Shown: positions 23,646 to 33,617, counted from the first letter of the stretch. The stretch: 64,000 bases of DNA from G963674835 sp963674835 (GCA_963674835.2 CAXXKC010000002.1:2542001-2606000), one strand, 5' to 3'. Numbers and translations: made by a program. Notes: a model not told the origin generated them from the sequence alone.

Positions 23646-26600
23646 ATGAGAATGAAGAGCATTTTGCCGTTTGCGGTTGCCCTGGCTGTCTTCGCCTACC
23701 CGTCGGCTCGGGCCGGGGAGGCACCCAAGCCGGCCGAAGCGAATGCGGAGACCCAGGCCAAGGCCACCTACGACGCGGCCGAGAAGACCGCCAAGGAGGC
23801 AGAAGCCGCGGTGGTTCCGCTCAAGGCGGCCATGCAAAAGGCGGACGCGGCCTTTGCCGCCGCGAGCAAAACAGCCAATGCGAAGCGACAGCGGGCGACC
23901 GAAGCGAAGAACCTGTCCGGCGAGCGAGGTGTGGCCGATCTGAAACAGGCCGAGGCCAACGTGCCCATCGCCGTCAAGGCCCTGGAAGATGCGACGGCCG
24001 CAAAGCCGGTCGCCGACAAGGCGTTGGCCGATGCCAAGGCCGCCGCACTCCCGCTGCAGCAAGCTTACGACGCGGCCGAGAAGGCTGCCAAGGAGGCCGA
24101 GGCTGCAGCGCGGGCCGCCGCCGACGCGGCTAACAAGCTCGACGACGAAGCCAAGCGGGCTACGACCGAAGCCACCGCCAAGCGCCGCGGGGCAGACTCC
24201 GCCAAGTCGGCCCTCACCCGGGCGCAGCGAAGCGAGCAATCGGCGAACGCTCAAATCGACACGGCCGAGCAGAAACTCGACGAGGCCGAGGCGCAGAAGA
24301 AAGTCGCCGAGGAAGCGTTGGCAAAGGTCAAGGGCCCGGTAGACGCTGCCGCGGCTGCTTACCAGGCGGCCGAACAGGCGGCCCAGGCTGCGGCAAAGGC
24401 CGTCGCCGACGGTGCAGCCAAACCGGACGAGGAGAAGAAGAAGCTGGCCGACGATGCTGCCGCCAAACGCAAAGCGGCCGATGCGGCGAAGGCCGCACTG
24501 GCCCAGGCCCAGGCAGGGATCCAGGGGCCGCAGAAGCTGGTCGATGCCGCGGCGAAGAAGGCCGCCCGGGCGGAGGGGCGACTGAAGATGGCGGAGGCTG
24601 CTCTGGCGAGTGCCGAGGCTCAGATCACGGCTGCGACGGCGGCTGCGGCCACGGCCGAGAAAGCGGCCCAGGAGGCCGAAAAGCTTGCGGCGGAAAAGCA
24701 GGCGGTGGCAGCCCAAGCGGCCGCCAAGCGCAAAGCCGTTGCCGATACCGCGGCGGCACTGGCCCAAGCCCAGAAAGGCGAGCAAGCAGCGCAAGCCCAG
24801 GTCAACGCCGAAGCCAAAGCGGTGGCCGATGCGGCGGCACCGAAGAAAGCGGCGGACGACGCCTTGACGAACGCCAAGAACCAAACCGCCGCGGCCGCGA
24901 AGGCTCACCAAACAGCCGAAGAGGCGGCCCAGGCTGCGGCAAAGGCCGTCGCGGATGGTGCAGCCAAACCGGAGGAGGAGAAGAAGAAACTGGCCGACGA
25001 CGCTGCAGCCAAGCGCAAAGCGGCCGACGCAGCGAAGGCCGCCCTGGCCCAGGCCCAGCAGAACGAGCAAGCGGCCCAAGCCAAGGCGGCGGCCGATGCA
25101 AAGACCTTGACCGATGCGGAGGCGAAGAAGAAGGCAGCCGACGACGCCTTGGCCAACGCCAAGAACCCGGTGGCGGCCGCCACAACGGCCCACCAGGCTG
25201 CCCAGGAAGCGGCAAAGGAGATTCTTCCCCTCGATGCGGCGAAGCAGCAGACGGCGGCCGATGCAGCCGCCAAACGTAAGGCGGCCAACGAGGCCAAGGC
25301 GGCTCTGGATCCGGTGCGGAAGAAGTTGGAGGAGGCGACGCTTCAGGCCAACGCAGCGGCGCAGAAGTTGACGCAATCCGAAGCGCGCAAAAAGTCGGCC
25401 GAAGAGGGGTTGGAGAACCTCAAGAAGCGGATCGCCGAGGCCAAGAATACCCACGAGGCGGACGAACAAGCGGCCAAAGAGGCGGAGGCCGCAGCCGCTC
25501 CGTTGAAGGCCGAGGCGGAGAAGACCCGAGCGGAGTACGAAGCCGCGTTGAAGGTTGCCGACGAGAAACGCGCTTTGTCCGAGCAAGCCAAGGCCCAGTT
25601 GTACCGACTGGTCGCCGCCCGGCAGATCGCAAGCATTTCGGAAAGCCCGGAACCACCGAAGCCGGCCAACCGGATTGATGAAATCGTGCTGGCGAAGCTG
25701 AACACGCTGGGGATCCAACCGGTTCTCTGCTCCGACGCGGTGTTCATCCGCCGCGCATATTTGGATCTGACGGGCAAGCTGCCCACCGCCGAAGAGGCCA
25801 AGGCCTTCATTCAGAGTCAGGACAAGAACAAGCGCATCGCCCTGGTCGACCGGCTGCTCGATGAGTCGGCACACGTCGATTACTGGGCAATGAAGTGGTG
25901 CGATATCCTGAGAGTGAAGGCCGAGTTCCCGGTGAAGGTCTGGCCCAACGCGGCGCAGGCTTATCACCGCTGGGTATGGGAGTCGATTGCGAAGAACAAG
26001 CCGTACGACCAGTTCGCAAGGGAACTATTGACCTCGAGCGGGAGCAATTTCCGCGTCGGTCCGGTCAACTTCTATCGCGCCATCCAGGACAAGACTCACG
26101 AAGGCATTGCCAGTGCCGTGGGACTGGCGTTCATGGGCGCACGGATCCACCTTTGGCCGGAAGACCGTCGCGCCGGCATGGCGGCGTTCTTCTCGCAGGT
26201 CGGCTACAAGCCCACGAGCGAGTGGAAAGAGGAGATCGTCTTCTGGGACCCGCTGAAGTCGACGGCGGTGGCCGGCAGCATCGCACCGGGGATCGACGCG
26301 GTGGCCAAGTCGGTGACGGTGACGAACCAGATCCCGCAGACGCTGCCCCAGCCGATGAGCGAGAACGGCCCGCTTTCGGCCATGTTCCCCGATGGCACCA
26401 AGACCACTGTTCCGCCTACCCGCGATCCACGCGAGGCTTTTGCCGAATGGCTGATTCGGCCGGAAAACCCGTGGTTTGCGAAGAGCATCGTCAATCGGAT
26501 GTGGGCGTGGGCGATGGGACGGGGCATTATCCACGAGCCGGACGACATTCGCGACGATAATCCGCCCAGCAACCCCGAGCTTCTGGCCTACCTGGAGAAA

Positions 26601-27221
26601 GAACTGGTTTCCAGCGGCTACGATCTGAAGAAGCTGAAGCGGCTGATCTTCACGTCGACCACGTATCAATTCTCTTCGATACCGAGGCACAAAAGTCCGG
26701 AAGCGAGAGCCAACTTCGCCAGCTACCTGCTGCGGCGAGTGGAAGCCGAAGTGCTCATCGACGCCGTGAACGAGATCACCGGCGCTTCCGACCTGTATAC
26801 AAGCGCGGTTCCGGAGCCCTTCACCTATATCCCCCACGACATGACCGCGGTCGAATTGGCCGACGGCAGCATCGGCAGTTCGTTCCTGACGTTGTTCGGG
26901 CGTTCGGCGCGTGCCACGGGAATGGAGAGCGAGCGCGTAAACGAACTGGCCTCGCCCCAGTGGCTGTACATGCTGAACTCGGGCGAAATGCAAAATAAGC
27001 TTCAGAGTGGCCGGAATCTCGCAACGATCCTCTCGGCGGGTGGCAAGCCCAATGAAATCGCCGAGCGACTGTACTTGACCATCCTCTCGCGATTGCCGAC
27101 GGATGCCGACATGAAGGCGATGGAAGAGTATTCCAAAACAGGAGTAACGAAAGGACGCGACGTGTGGATCGATCTTGCCTGGGCGTTGATCAATAGCCCC
27201 GAGTTTCTGCTGCGGCATTGA
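23646..27221 (+). CDS. Secreted coiled-coil DUF1549/DUF1553 planctomycete protein
   Basis: The product has 1191 residues, with a signal peptide (about 1-23, cut near ARAG). Residues about 28-645 are an Ala/Lys/Glu-rich coiled coil built of duplicated modules such as DEEKKKLADDAAAKRKAADA. DUF1549 follows from about 672: NRIDEIVLAKLNTLGIQP, IRRAYLDLTGKLPTAEEAK and DYWAMKWCDILR. DUF1553 starts near 915 with DPREAFAEWLIRPENPWFAK, NRMWAWAMGRGIIHE and LLRRVEAEVLIDAVNEITG. Such proteins are abundant in Planctomycetes and pair with a DUF1501 gene, as here. Their role is thought to lie in periplasmic or surface degradation, but no reaction is proven. The usual cytochrome CxxCH motif was not seen; the coiled coil seems to replace the N-terminal haem region found in many relatives. 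Confidence 0.88.
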   Translation: MRMKSILPFAVALAVFAYPSARAGEAPKPAEANAETQAKATYDAAEKTAKEAEAAVVPLKAAMQKADAAFAAASKTANAKRQRATEAKNLSGERGVADLKQAEANVPIAVKALEDATAAKPVADKALADAKAAALPLQQAYDAAEKAAKEAEAAARAAADAANKLDDEAKRATTEATAKRRGADSAKSALTRAQRSEQSANAQIDTAEQKLDEAEAQKKVAEEALAKVKGPVDAAAAAYQAAEQAAQAAAKAVADGAAKPDEEKKKLADDAAAKRKAADAAKAALAQAQAGIQGPQKLVDAAAKKAARAEGRLKMAEAALASAEAQITAATAAAATAEKAAQEAEKLAAEKQAVAAQAAAKRKAVADTAAALAQAQKGEQAAQAQVNAEAKAVADAAAPKKAADDALTNAKNQTAAAAKAHQTAEEAAQAAAKAVADGAAKPEEEKKKLADDAAAKRKAADAAKAALAQAQQNEQAAQAKAAADAKTLTDAEAKKKAADDALANAKNPVAAATTAHQAAQEAAKEILPLDAAKQQTAADAAAKRKAANEAKAALDPVRKKLEEATLQANAAAQKLTQSEARKKSAEEGLENLKKRIAEAKNTHEADEQAAKEAEAAAAPLKAEAEKTRAEYEAALKVADEKRALSEQAKAQLYRLVAARQIASISESPEPPKPANRIDEIVLAKLNTLGIQPVLCSDAVFIRRAYLDLTGKLPTAEEAKAFIQSQDKNKRIALVDRLLDESAHVDYWAMKWCDILRVKAEFPVKVWPNAAQAYHRWVWESIAKNKPYDQFARELLTSSGSNFRVGPVNFYRAIQDKTHEGIASAVGLAFMGARIHLWPEDRRAGMAAFFSQVGYKPTSEWKEEIVFWDPLKSTAVAGSIAPGIDAVAKSVTVTNQIPQTLPQPMSENGPLSAMFPDGTKTTVPPTRDPREAFAEWLIRPENPWFAKSIVNRMWAWAMGRGIIHEPDDIRDDNPPSNPELLAYLEKELVSSGYDLKKLKRLIFTSTTYQFSSIPRHKSPEARANFASYLLRRVEAEVLIDAVNEITGASDLYTSAVPEPFTYIPHDMTAVELADGSIGSSFLTLFGRSARATGMESERVNELASPQWLYMLNSGEMQNKLQSGRNLATILSAGGKPNEIAERLYLTILSRLPTDADMKAMEEYSKTGVTKGRDVWIDLAWALINSPEFLLRH
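24357..25058 (+). repeat. Two 156-bp coding repeats in the coiled coil
   Basis: Segments 24357-24512 and 24903-25058 are near-identical over 156 bases, 546 bases apart (182 codons). Both encode AAKAVADGAAKP followed by (D/E)EEKKKLADDAAAKRKAAD. A more diverged third module starts near 25187. Base changes are mostly synonymous (for example AAGCTG and AAACTG), so the protein sequence is kept. This indicates internal duplication of the coiled coil. Confidence 0.8.
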
Positions 27222-27308
27222 TTGCCGCCGAGACGGCAGGAGCTGACGCGAACGGGCCGGTTTGTTGGAACGAAACGCGAAAGGGGAGCCAGAAGGAGGG
27301 CGGAAATC

Positions 27309-28727
27309 ATGAGTAGCAGTGACAGTCGAAAAAAGAGAGAGCACGTGTCCCGGCGAGAGGCGATCCGGCGGGGCGCTCTGGGCGCAGCCGGCATGCTCGC
27401 GGCCAGTGGCCTGAACTCGCGCGTCTTCGCAGCGGAACCCCAGAAAACGGCCGAGCAGAAGGCCGCAGACGAGAAGGCCGCCAAAGACGAAGCGGCCAAG
27501 ACCAAGGCGAAAGCCAAGAACGTCAAGATCAAGTCGGTCATCCAGATCTTCCTGTGGGGCGGCATGTCGCACAACGACGCGTGGGACCCCAAGCCGGGCA
27601 CCGGCTACGACTACTTGGGTGAGTTCGATAAGTTCATCCCCACAAACGTCGATGGTATTCAACTCGGCGCGCTCTTCCCGAAGTTGGCCAAGGAGGCCGA
27701 CAAGTACTCCCTGATCCGAAGCATGACGCACGGCATCAACGGCCACGAGACGGCGGCCTATCTGATGCAAACGGGTCACCAGCCCGGCGGACGACTGGCC
27801 TATCCGAGTGTGGGTGCGATATTCACGTTTTTCAAAAAGGACCAATACAAAGGACTCCTCCCGCCTTACGTGGTGATGCTCGCCGCGGCGGGCCGGTTCT
27901 CGGAGGAGGGCTTCTTGGGCCCGGCGTACAAGCCGTTCGCCACGGGCGGCGATCCGAACGCGGCCCGTTTCGAGGTGCAGGGAATCATCAACCGAGGCGT
28001 CGACGATGGACGCCAGAAAGCCCGCCGCGAACTGGTCGACAAGATCAACCTGTTCGGCTACGGCTTGGCCGATGTGCCGGAGATGGCCAGCGCCGAGGCG
28101 GCCAAGCAGAAAGCGTACGGTTTGATCCTGGGCCGGGGCCGCGAAGTGTTCAATCTTAACAACGAACCCTCGGAACTGAGGGATCGCTACGGGCGGAACA
28201 CGTTCGGGCAGGAGTGCCTGGCGGCGCGGCGGATGGTCGAGGCCGGGGTGCCGTACATCACGATCAGCTTCCCCGGCGGCTGGGATACACACTCGAACCA
28301 CTTTCCCACCATGAAGCGGCAGTGCCCCTTGCTGGACCAAGGCCTGGCGACGCTGTTGGCCGATCTGAACGATCGAAAGTTGCTGGACAGCACGCTCGTG
28401 TGGTGCACCGGCGAGTTCGGCAGAACACCGAAGATCTCGTGGGAGCCGCCATGGAACGGTGGGCGACATCACTATGGTAATGTGTTCACCGTGCTGGTCG
28501 CGGGGGGCGGATTCAAGGGCGGCCGCGTCGTCGGCTCGTCGGATGAGAAGGGCGAACAGGTGAAGGAAAGGCCCGTCTATCCGGCTGACCTGCTGGGAAG
28601 CTTTTACTTGCTGGCCGGCATTGACGCCAGGGCGAAGCTGCCGCATCCATGGGGACTGGACGCCTATGTGCTCGACGCGGAGAACGAAGGGATGAAGTCG
28701 GCTGGACTTTTGGAAGAAATTATGTGA
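27309..28727 (+). CDS. DUF1501 protein (exported, sulfatase-like fold)
   Basis: ATG 27309, with AGGAGGG upstream, gives 472 residues. REHVSRREAIRRGALGAAGM is a twin-arginine-like signal. A short Lys/Ala-rich linker follows. The DUF1501 core shows QIFLWGGMSHNDAWDPKPG, LIRSMTHGINGHETAAYLM, GQECLAARRMVEAGVPYI, GGWDTHSNHF, WCTGEFGRTPKISW and GRHHYGNVF. These His and Asp positions resemble the metal site of the alkaline phosphatase/sulfatase fold. It lies 87 bases after the DUF1549/DUF1553 stop, the standard gene pair of planctomycetes. The reaction is unknown. Confidence 0.93.
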   Translation: MSSSDSRKKREHVSRREAIRRGALGAAGMLAASGLNSRVFAAEPQKTAEQKAADEKAAKDEAAKTKAKAKNVKIKSVIQIFLWGGMSHNDAWDPKPGTGYDYLGEFDKFIPTNVDGIQLGALFPKLAKEADKYSLIRSMTHGINGHETAAYLMQTGHQPGGRLAYPSVGAIFTFFKKDQYKGLLPPYVVMLAAAGRFSEEGFLGPAYKPFATGGDPNAARFEVQGIINRGVDDGRQKARRELVDKINLFGYGLADVPEMASAEAAKQKAYGLILGRGREVFNLNNEPSELRDRYGRNTFGQECLAARRMVEAGVPYITISFPGGWDTHSNHFPTMKRQCPLLDQGLATLLADLNDRKLLDSTLVWCTGEFGRTPKISWEPPWNGGRHHYGNVFTVLVAGGGFKGGRVVGSSDEKGEQVKERPVYPADLLGSFYLLAGIDARAKLPHPWGLDAYVLDAENEGMKSAGLLEEIM

Positions 28728-28835
28728 AGCGGGGCCAGGAATTGGAAGATCGCCGAGCGTCGGCGTCTACTCCGGTCACCGCTTTCCATCGACGCATCGG
28801 CAATTGCTAACCTGTGTCCCCCAAGGGAGCGCACG

Positions 28836-31139
28836 ATGATGAAGGTTCGACTCGCCATTCTCGGGCTCGCCATGCTTTTGGCCGCTCAATCCTCCGTTTC
28901 GGCGCAGAGTCAATACATCGGTTACGTCTATCCGGCGGGCGGCCAGCAGGACACGACTCTCCCGATTCGACTGGGTGGGCAGGGGCTCACTGATGTTTCC
29001 GACGTGATTGTGACTGGGGAGGGCGTTTCCGTTCGTCTGGTCGATTACTACCGCGTAATGAACAACCAGGAACTCGGGTTGCTGAGGCAGCAACTGGGCG
29101 AGTTGAGGAAGAAGGAATCGAAGGTCAGCGACGCGATGGTCGCCAAGATGACCTGGTTCGAGTTCCCTGCGCCGATCGGCCCGGCCGCCAGCGCCGACGC
29201 GGTCCCTGCGCTGATCTGCCCGATATGCGGCACGGCCAATCCGGCCGACGCGACGGTCTGCAGCAAATGCAATGAGAAGCTGGTGAAGCTGAAGGCCCCA
29301 GACCCGAAGGAAAAGAAGGCGAAGGACGAAGGTCCGAAGTCGGAGAAGGACTTGGCGAAAGAGAAGCTGATCGACCGGCTGGAGCGGATATTTGCAGAAG
29401 ACGAGCGCGACCCGGCGGTTCGTTCGCAAACCGAGTTGGTCTTTGCCGAGGTGACGATCGATCCGGGCGCGAAACCGGGCCGGCGAGAGATCCGAGTGAT
29501 CACAAAGCGGGGCATTTCCAACGCGCTTCCGTTCTACGTGGGCCAAGTGCCGGAAGTCGCCCGCAGGCCGATGAAGACCTGCAAACAGCCGGTGTTGGGC
29601 AAGGAACACTTGTCGCAGCGGAATAGGCCGAAAGAAGAAGAAGAAGTGCGGGTCGCGGTCCCATGCACGATGAACGGCCAGATCGGTCCCGGCGAAGTGA
29701 ATCGCTACCGTTTCATGGCGAACAAGGGGCAACACCTGGTCATCTCGGCGAAAGCCCGCGACCTGGTTCCGTACGTCGCCGACGGTGTTCCCGGTTGGTT
29801 CCAGGCCGTGCTCAAGCTCTACGACGCGGATGGCAACGAGGTCGCGTACGACGACGACTTCCGTTTCAACCCCGACCCCGTGATCTATTATGAGGTGCCT
29901 GAGGACGGCGAGTATTTGTTGACGATCAACGAGGCGCTGTTCCGCGGGCGCGAGAGCTTCGTGTACCGCATTACGGTCAGCGAACTACCGTTTCTGACAA
30001 GCATTTTCCCATTGGGCGGCCGCGCGGGCGAGCCGGTCAAGATCGAAGTGGACGGATGGAATCTGGGGAAGTCGACGCTGACACCGCCTCCGAAGGACGC
30101 AAAACCGGGCCACTACCGCATTGCGGCGACGGACGGAAAGATCGTTTCGAATTACGTACACTTCGCCGTCGATACGCTCCCAGAGTGCGTGGAGCAGGAG
30201 CCGAATGACGAGCCCGCGAAGGCACAGAAGGTAACGCTTCCCATGATCGTCAACGGCCGGGCGGATCGGCCGGGTGACTGGGACGTGTTCGAGGTGGAAG
30301 GCAAGGCCGGCGAGACGATCGTGGCGGAAGTGTTTGCGCGCCGGCTTGGTTCGCCGCTCGATTCGTTCGTGAAGATCACGGGGCCGGACGGCAAGATCAT
30401 CGCGTTGAACGACGATCATTACGACGCGGGATCGGGGCTGAACACCGACCACGCCGATTCCTACGTGATGGCGAAACTGCCCGCCGACGGAAAGTACCTC
30501 GTTCACCTCGCCGACACAAGGCGTCATGCAGGGAAGGCCTATGCCTACCGGCTTCGGATCAGCCGACCGGAGCCCGATTTCGAGCTGCGGCTGATTCCTT
30601 CGAGGATCTGCATCCGCAGCAAGGGCTCGGCCGCGGTGACGGTCTTTGCGCTGCGCAAGGATGGGTTCGACGGACCGATCACGTTGAGCTTCAAGGACTT
30701 GCCGGCGGGGCTCGAATCGCCCGGTGCCACGGTGCCGGCCGGGAAGGAAGTCGTGAGCCTTCCGTTGAAGACCAGTCTGACGGCGATGGAAAAGCCGGTC
30801 AACGTCACCGTTGTGGGTACAGCCAAGGTCGGGGATCGGGAAATCGTCCACGACGCCGTGCCGGCCGAAGACCGGATGCAGGCCTTTCTCTGGCGACACC
30901 TGCTGCCGGCAGAAACGCTGCCGGTGCTGGTATTCGATCCGGGCTACAAGGAACCGGCCGACCGGCTTCGTCCGGAGATTCGTGACGAGGATCGACCGAA
31001 GGACGTGAAGCCCACGCTGACAAGGGGGTCGGTCGACTGGTATCTGCGACAGGTCGAAGGCCTGTATCAGAACTGGCTGTTGACCGACGAGTTTGCCAAT
31101 CGCGAGATCGCGAGTGTCGAGGCCCGTCTGATTCAGTAG
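28836..31139 (+). CDS. Secreted PPC-domain protein with an inserted zinc ribbon
   Basis: The product has 767 residues, with AAGGGAG before the double ATG and a signal peptide cut near VSAQ. An N-terminal beta domain (about 25-125, GYVYPAGGQQDTTLPIRLGG) is followed by a zinc ribbon: CPICGTANPADATVCSKC, four cysteines in CxxC pairs. A charged Lys/Glu linker comes next (about 150-185). Two bacterial pre-peptidase C-terminal beta-sandwich domains follow, near 280-385 (GEVNRYRFMANKGQHLVIS) and 450-570 (PGDWDVFEVEGKAGETIV). The last part has an Ig-like stretch and a helical tail. It belongs with the DUF1549/DUF1501 pair by position. A zinc ribbon in a secreted protein is odd. It probably binds or displays something at the cell surface; no catalytic site is seen. 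Confidence 0.82.
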   Translation: MMKVRLAILGLAMLLAAQSSVSAQSQYIGYVYPAGGQQDTTLPIRLGGQGLTDVSDVIVTGEGVSVRLVDYYRVMNNQELGLLRQQLGELRKKESKVSDAMVAKMTWFEFPAPIGPAASADAVPALICPICGTANPADATVCSKCNEKLVKLKAPDPKEKKAKDEGPKSEKDLAKEKLIDRLERIFAEDERDPAVRSQTELVFAEVTIDPGAKPGRREIRVITKRGISNALPFYVGQVPEVARRPMKTCKQPVLGKEHLSQRNRPKEEEEVRVAVPCTMNGQIGPGEVNRYRFMANKGQHLVISAKARDLVPYVADGVPGWFQAVLKLYDADGNEVAYDDDFRFNPDPVIYYEVPEDGEYLLTINEALFRGRESFVYRITVSELPFLTSIFPLGGRAGEPVKIEVDGWNLGKSTLTPPPKDAKPGHYRIAATDGKIVSNYVHFAVDTLPECVEQEPNDEPAKAQKVTLPMIVNGRADRPGDWDVFEVEGKAGETIVAEVFARRLGSPLDSFVKITGPDGKIIALNDDHYDAGSGLNTDHADSYVMAKLPADGKYLVHLADTRRHAGKAYAYRLRISRPEPDFELRLIPSRICIRSKGSAAVTVFALRKDGFDGPITLSFKDLPAGLESPGATVPAGKEVVSLPLKTSLTAMEKPVNVTVVGTAKVGDREIVHDAVPAEDRMQAFLWRHLLPAETLPVLVFDPGYKEPADRLRPEIRDEDRPKDVKPTLTRGSVDWYLRQVEGLYQNWLLTDEFANREIASVEARLIQ

Positions 31140-31214
31140 AAGGGCCGCTCCGCATAGGCAGGGCATGCGGGAAGGCGTGTTCGAGAGACGCGCGGCTGGT
31201 GCGGGACGTCGGGC

Positions 31215-31772
31215 TCAATTGGCTGACGGGTCTTGGGGAACGTGTTTGATTCCCAGCGCGCCGGTCAGCAGATCGTCGCCGATGCACTTGGCGACCTTCT
31301 TCCAGAGATCGCTCTGCGGTTGATAGAAGACGTAGTCGAGGTTGGCGGGGATAGTCAGCCAGGCCCCTTGCTTCAATTCGCGTTCCAACTGGCCTTCGCC
31401 CCAGCCGGCGTGGCCGACGAAAAGTCGCACTTGCTCGTGGTTGGCCTGAAGCAGCTTCTTGATGTTCTCTCGCTCGGCGGCGAAGAAGAGACCGGGGATC
31501 ACCTCCATTTCGGCTGCGGAGGCGTCGGTATGTAGCGCCATGAGCGGTCCGGACACGGGGCCACCCATGTTGACTCGCTCGTCGTTCTCGCAGTCGCCTT
31601 CGCCGATCTTCTCCCACAGCGAACGGATGCTGTTCTCCGTCGGGCGATTGAGCACCACCCCGAACGCCCCTTCCTCGCTGTGATGCAGCATCAGGACCAC
31701 GGTACGAACGAAGTTCGGATCCTGCAACTGCGGCGAAGCTACCAGCACATAGCCTTTCAACGAGTTCATCAT
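31215..31772 (-). CDS. yqgE: YqgE/AlgH family protein
   Basis: ATG 31772 (or the adjacent ATG 31769) starts the family domain MNSLKGYVLVASPQLQDPNF and gives 185 residues; the longer frame upstream is not family-like. Further conserved parts are MLHHSEEGAFGVVLNRPTE, GGPVSGPLMALHTD and RLFVGHAGWGEGQLEREL. These are the normal YqgE/AlgH (DUF179) blocks over the normal length. The function is not established; in some bacteria it affects alginate or envelope regulation. The gene is convergent with the PPC gene, with 75 bases between the stops. Confidence 0.93.
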   Translation of the reverse strand: MMNSLKGYVLVASPQLQDPNFVRTVVLMLHHSEEGAFGVVLNRPTENSIRSLWEKIGEGDCENDERVNMGGPVSGPLMALHTDASAAEMEVIPGLFFAAERENIKKLLQANHEQVRLFVGHAGWGEGQLERELKQGAWLTIPANLDYVFYQPQSDLWKKVAKCIGDDLLTGALGIKHVPQDPSAN

Positions 31773-32015
31773 CGCGATCGCAGGCTCGATTGGCCTGGGT
31801 GCCCCAAAACACTCACGATACGGCCTCGAAACTCGATTCGCTCGCCGGAGTTCTACTACATTCATTCTATCCCCGCCGTTCGTTCCGAGCAACGTTGGGG
31901 GGCCCTTGGTACAATGATCTGATGCCAATCGTTCGGCATGAACCCCACTGCCTATCGGTCGTTTGGGCGATGGAGGCCGACGGATTCTTGACCATCGCAA
32001 CAGGAGGGTTGTCCC

Positions 32016-33617
32016 ATGAGGCGCATTCGGCCAAGTACTTCCGTGTGCTGCGCGCTGCTACTGACGGTTGCGTCGGCATCACCCGCTGCGACGAAGGCGG
32101 CGGTGCGCGACTTGGATCTTCCCGATCGGGCACTCGTTGCCGCGTATGAACAGGCGGCTTCGAAGAACGTGCTGGCAGCGGTCAACCCTGGCGTGTTCCC
32201 CGGCTATTGGTGCGTCTGCGCCGATGGGCAGGGATTCGGCTACGGCAACACCTACCCATCGCTGGACGGCCACCAGATGACCGATGCCTTGTTGTGGCTC
32301 GGCCAGGTGGATGTCGTGCTGGCCAACTGGGAATACGTTCGGTCGTTTCAACGCGCAGATGGCCAGTTGCCGCTGGCCATCCTCCCTGCGGCAGCGGGCA
32401 AGGAGATCGGTCAGGCAACGGCCAAGTCGACCGTCGACGCCAACGGCGGGCTGTATCGACATTGGGTCACGGGCAATCCTCTGGCCGCGCTGGCCGGCCC
32501 TACGTACATCCAGAATGCCGACGTGATCTTTCGCTACACGCAGGATCGCCGCTGGCTGGCCGATCAGCTCCCTTCGATCAATCGGGCCGCAGAGTACTTG
32601 GCCTCACTGACTACCGCCGAAGGAGCGGTCGGTGGCGCCGGCTACTATCTGGAACGGCCGACGCGCATCGAGTTCGACGGCGTCTCACAATGCTTCGCCG
32701 CCGACGCCTTCCGCCGCGCAGCCGCACTCAACCGAGTCGTCAGCGACGATGCCACCGCGCGCCGGCTCGAACAGCTCGCCGACCGCATCCAGCACCACTT
32801 CGATACGCGTTTCTGGGTTCGGGACCATTTCGCCGAATACGACCATCCCCAGCGAGGCCTCATCGCCAGCCATGGTCTGACCGACGTCGACTGGGCCGCC
32901 ATCGCCACCGGCATGGCCACGCCCGACCAACAGGCGACACTTTGGCCGCAGCTCAGAGACGAAGCGCGATTTCACTACGACGGCATGCCCACGGGCATCT
33001 CGACGCGCCCGGAGACGTACGAAGCGTGGGAGTTCACACATCCTGACCGCCATGATTTGGCCGCGATGGGACGCGTGTGGTACTCGGAAGCCTGGGCTCG
33101 GGCCCGCATGGGCGACGGCGCGGGACTAGTGGCCGGACTTCTTGCAGTAAGCCGAGTGGGGAAGGCAAACGACTACTACTGGCGCGAGCGCTATCACCCG
33201 AGGGCAGATGGCGGCTGCTCGGCGGCGGGCGCCGAAAAGTACTGCGAGTATCCCGCAAACCTGATCCGCATCACGCAGCGGTTTCTGCTGGGCGTCGACC
33301 TGCGGCTCGACGGGACCATCGTCTTGGCGCCTACGGTGCCGTCCGACTACTGGAAACGCGGGTTCGGCCAGACGCTGGCGTGGCGGAATCGGAAGCTCAG
33401 CTACCGCCTTCAGGCAAACCGGCTTGCGGCCACGTACCAGGGTCCCGCCCAACGTCTCGGGGTACGATTCCCTGCCGAGCCGGCCCACGCTCCCTTCACC
33501 GGCGAAATCAACGGCCATTCGGTCGCCGTCACGACGAAAGACGGCATCGTCTTCGTCGACTTCCCCATGTCGACCTCCAAGAACCCCTGCTCCCTAGCTC
33601 TTGGTGGTGGCAGATAG
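32016..33617 (+). CDS. Exported six-hairpin (alpha/alpha)6 glycosidase, GH78-like
   Basis: The product has 533 residues, with GGAGGG before the ATG and a signal peptide cut near SPAATKA. The single domain is alpha-helical: YPSLDGHQMTDALLWLGQVD, SFQRADGQLPLAILPAA, IRFEFDG-like variant IEFDGVSQCFAADAFRR, LIASHGLTDVDWAAIATGM and FTHPDRHDLAAMGRVWYSE. The C-terminus (KRGFGQTLAWRNRKLSYRL) resembles the beta-sandwich end of alpha-L-rhamnosidase-type enzymes. These features support an (alpha/alpha)6-barrel glycosidase acting outside the cytoplasm, perhaps on rhamnose or uronic-acid linkages. Family number and substrate are inferred. The next gene is csrA. Confidence 0.7.
   Translation: MRRIRPSTSVCCALLLTVASASPAATKAAVRDLDLPDRALVAAYEQAASKNVLAAVNPGVFPGYWCVCADGQGFGYGNTYPSLDGHQMTDALLWLGQVDVVLANWEYVRSFQRADGQLPLAILPAAAGKEIGQATAKSTVDANGGLYRHWVTGNPLAALAGPTYIQNADVIFRYTQDRRWLADQLPSINRAAEYLASLTTAEGAVGGAGYYLERPTRIEFDGVSQCFAADAFRRAAALNRVVSDDATARRLEQLADRIQHHFDTRFWVRDHFAEYDHPQRGLIASHGLTDVDWAAIATGMATPDQQATLWPQLRDEARFHYDGMPTGISTRPETYEAWEFTHPDRHDLAAMGRVWYSEAWARARMGDGAGLVAGLLAVSRVGKANDYYWRERYHPRADGGCSAAGAEKYCEYPANLIRITQRFLLGVDLRLDGTIVLAPTVPSDYWKRGFGQTLAWRNRKLSYRLQANRLAATYQGPAQRLGVRFPAEPAHAPFTGEINGHSVAVTTKDGIVFVDFPMSTSKNPCSLALGGGR

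Noticed and set aside
23568..25967. 799-codon minus-strand frame opposite the coiled-coil gene
   Set aside because: It is Gly/Leu/Arg-rich low-complexity text that mirrors the Ala/Lys codons of the real gene, with no ribosome site.
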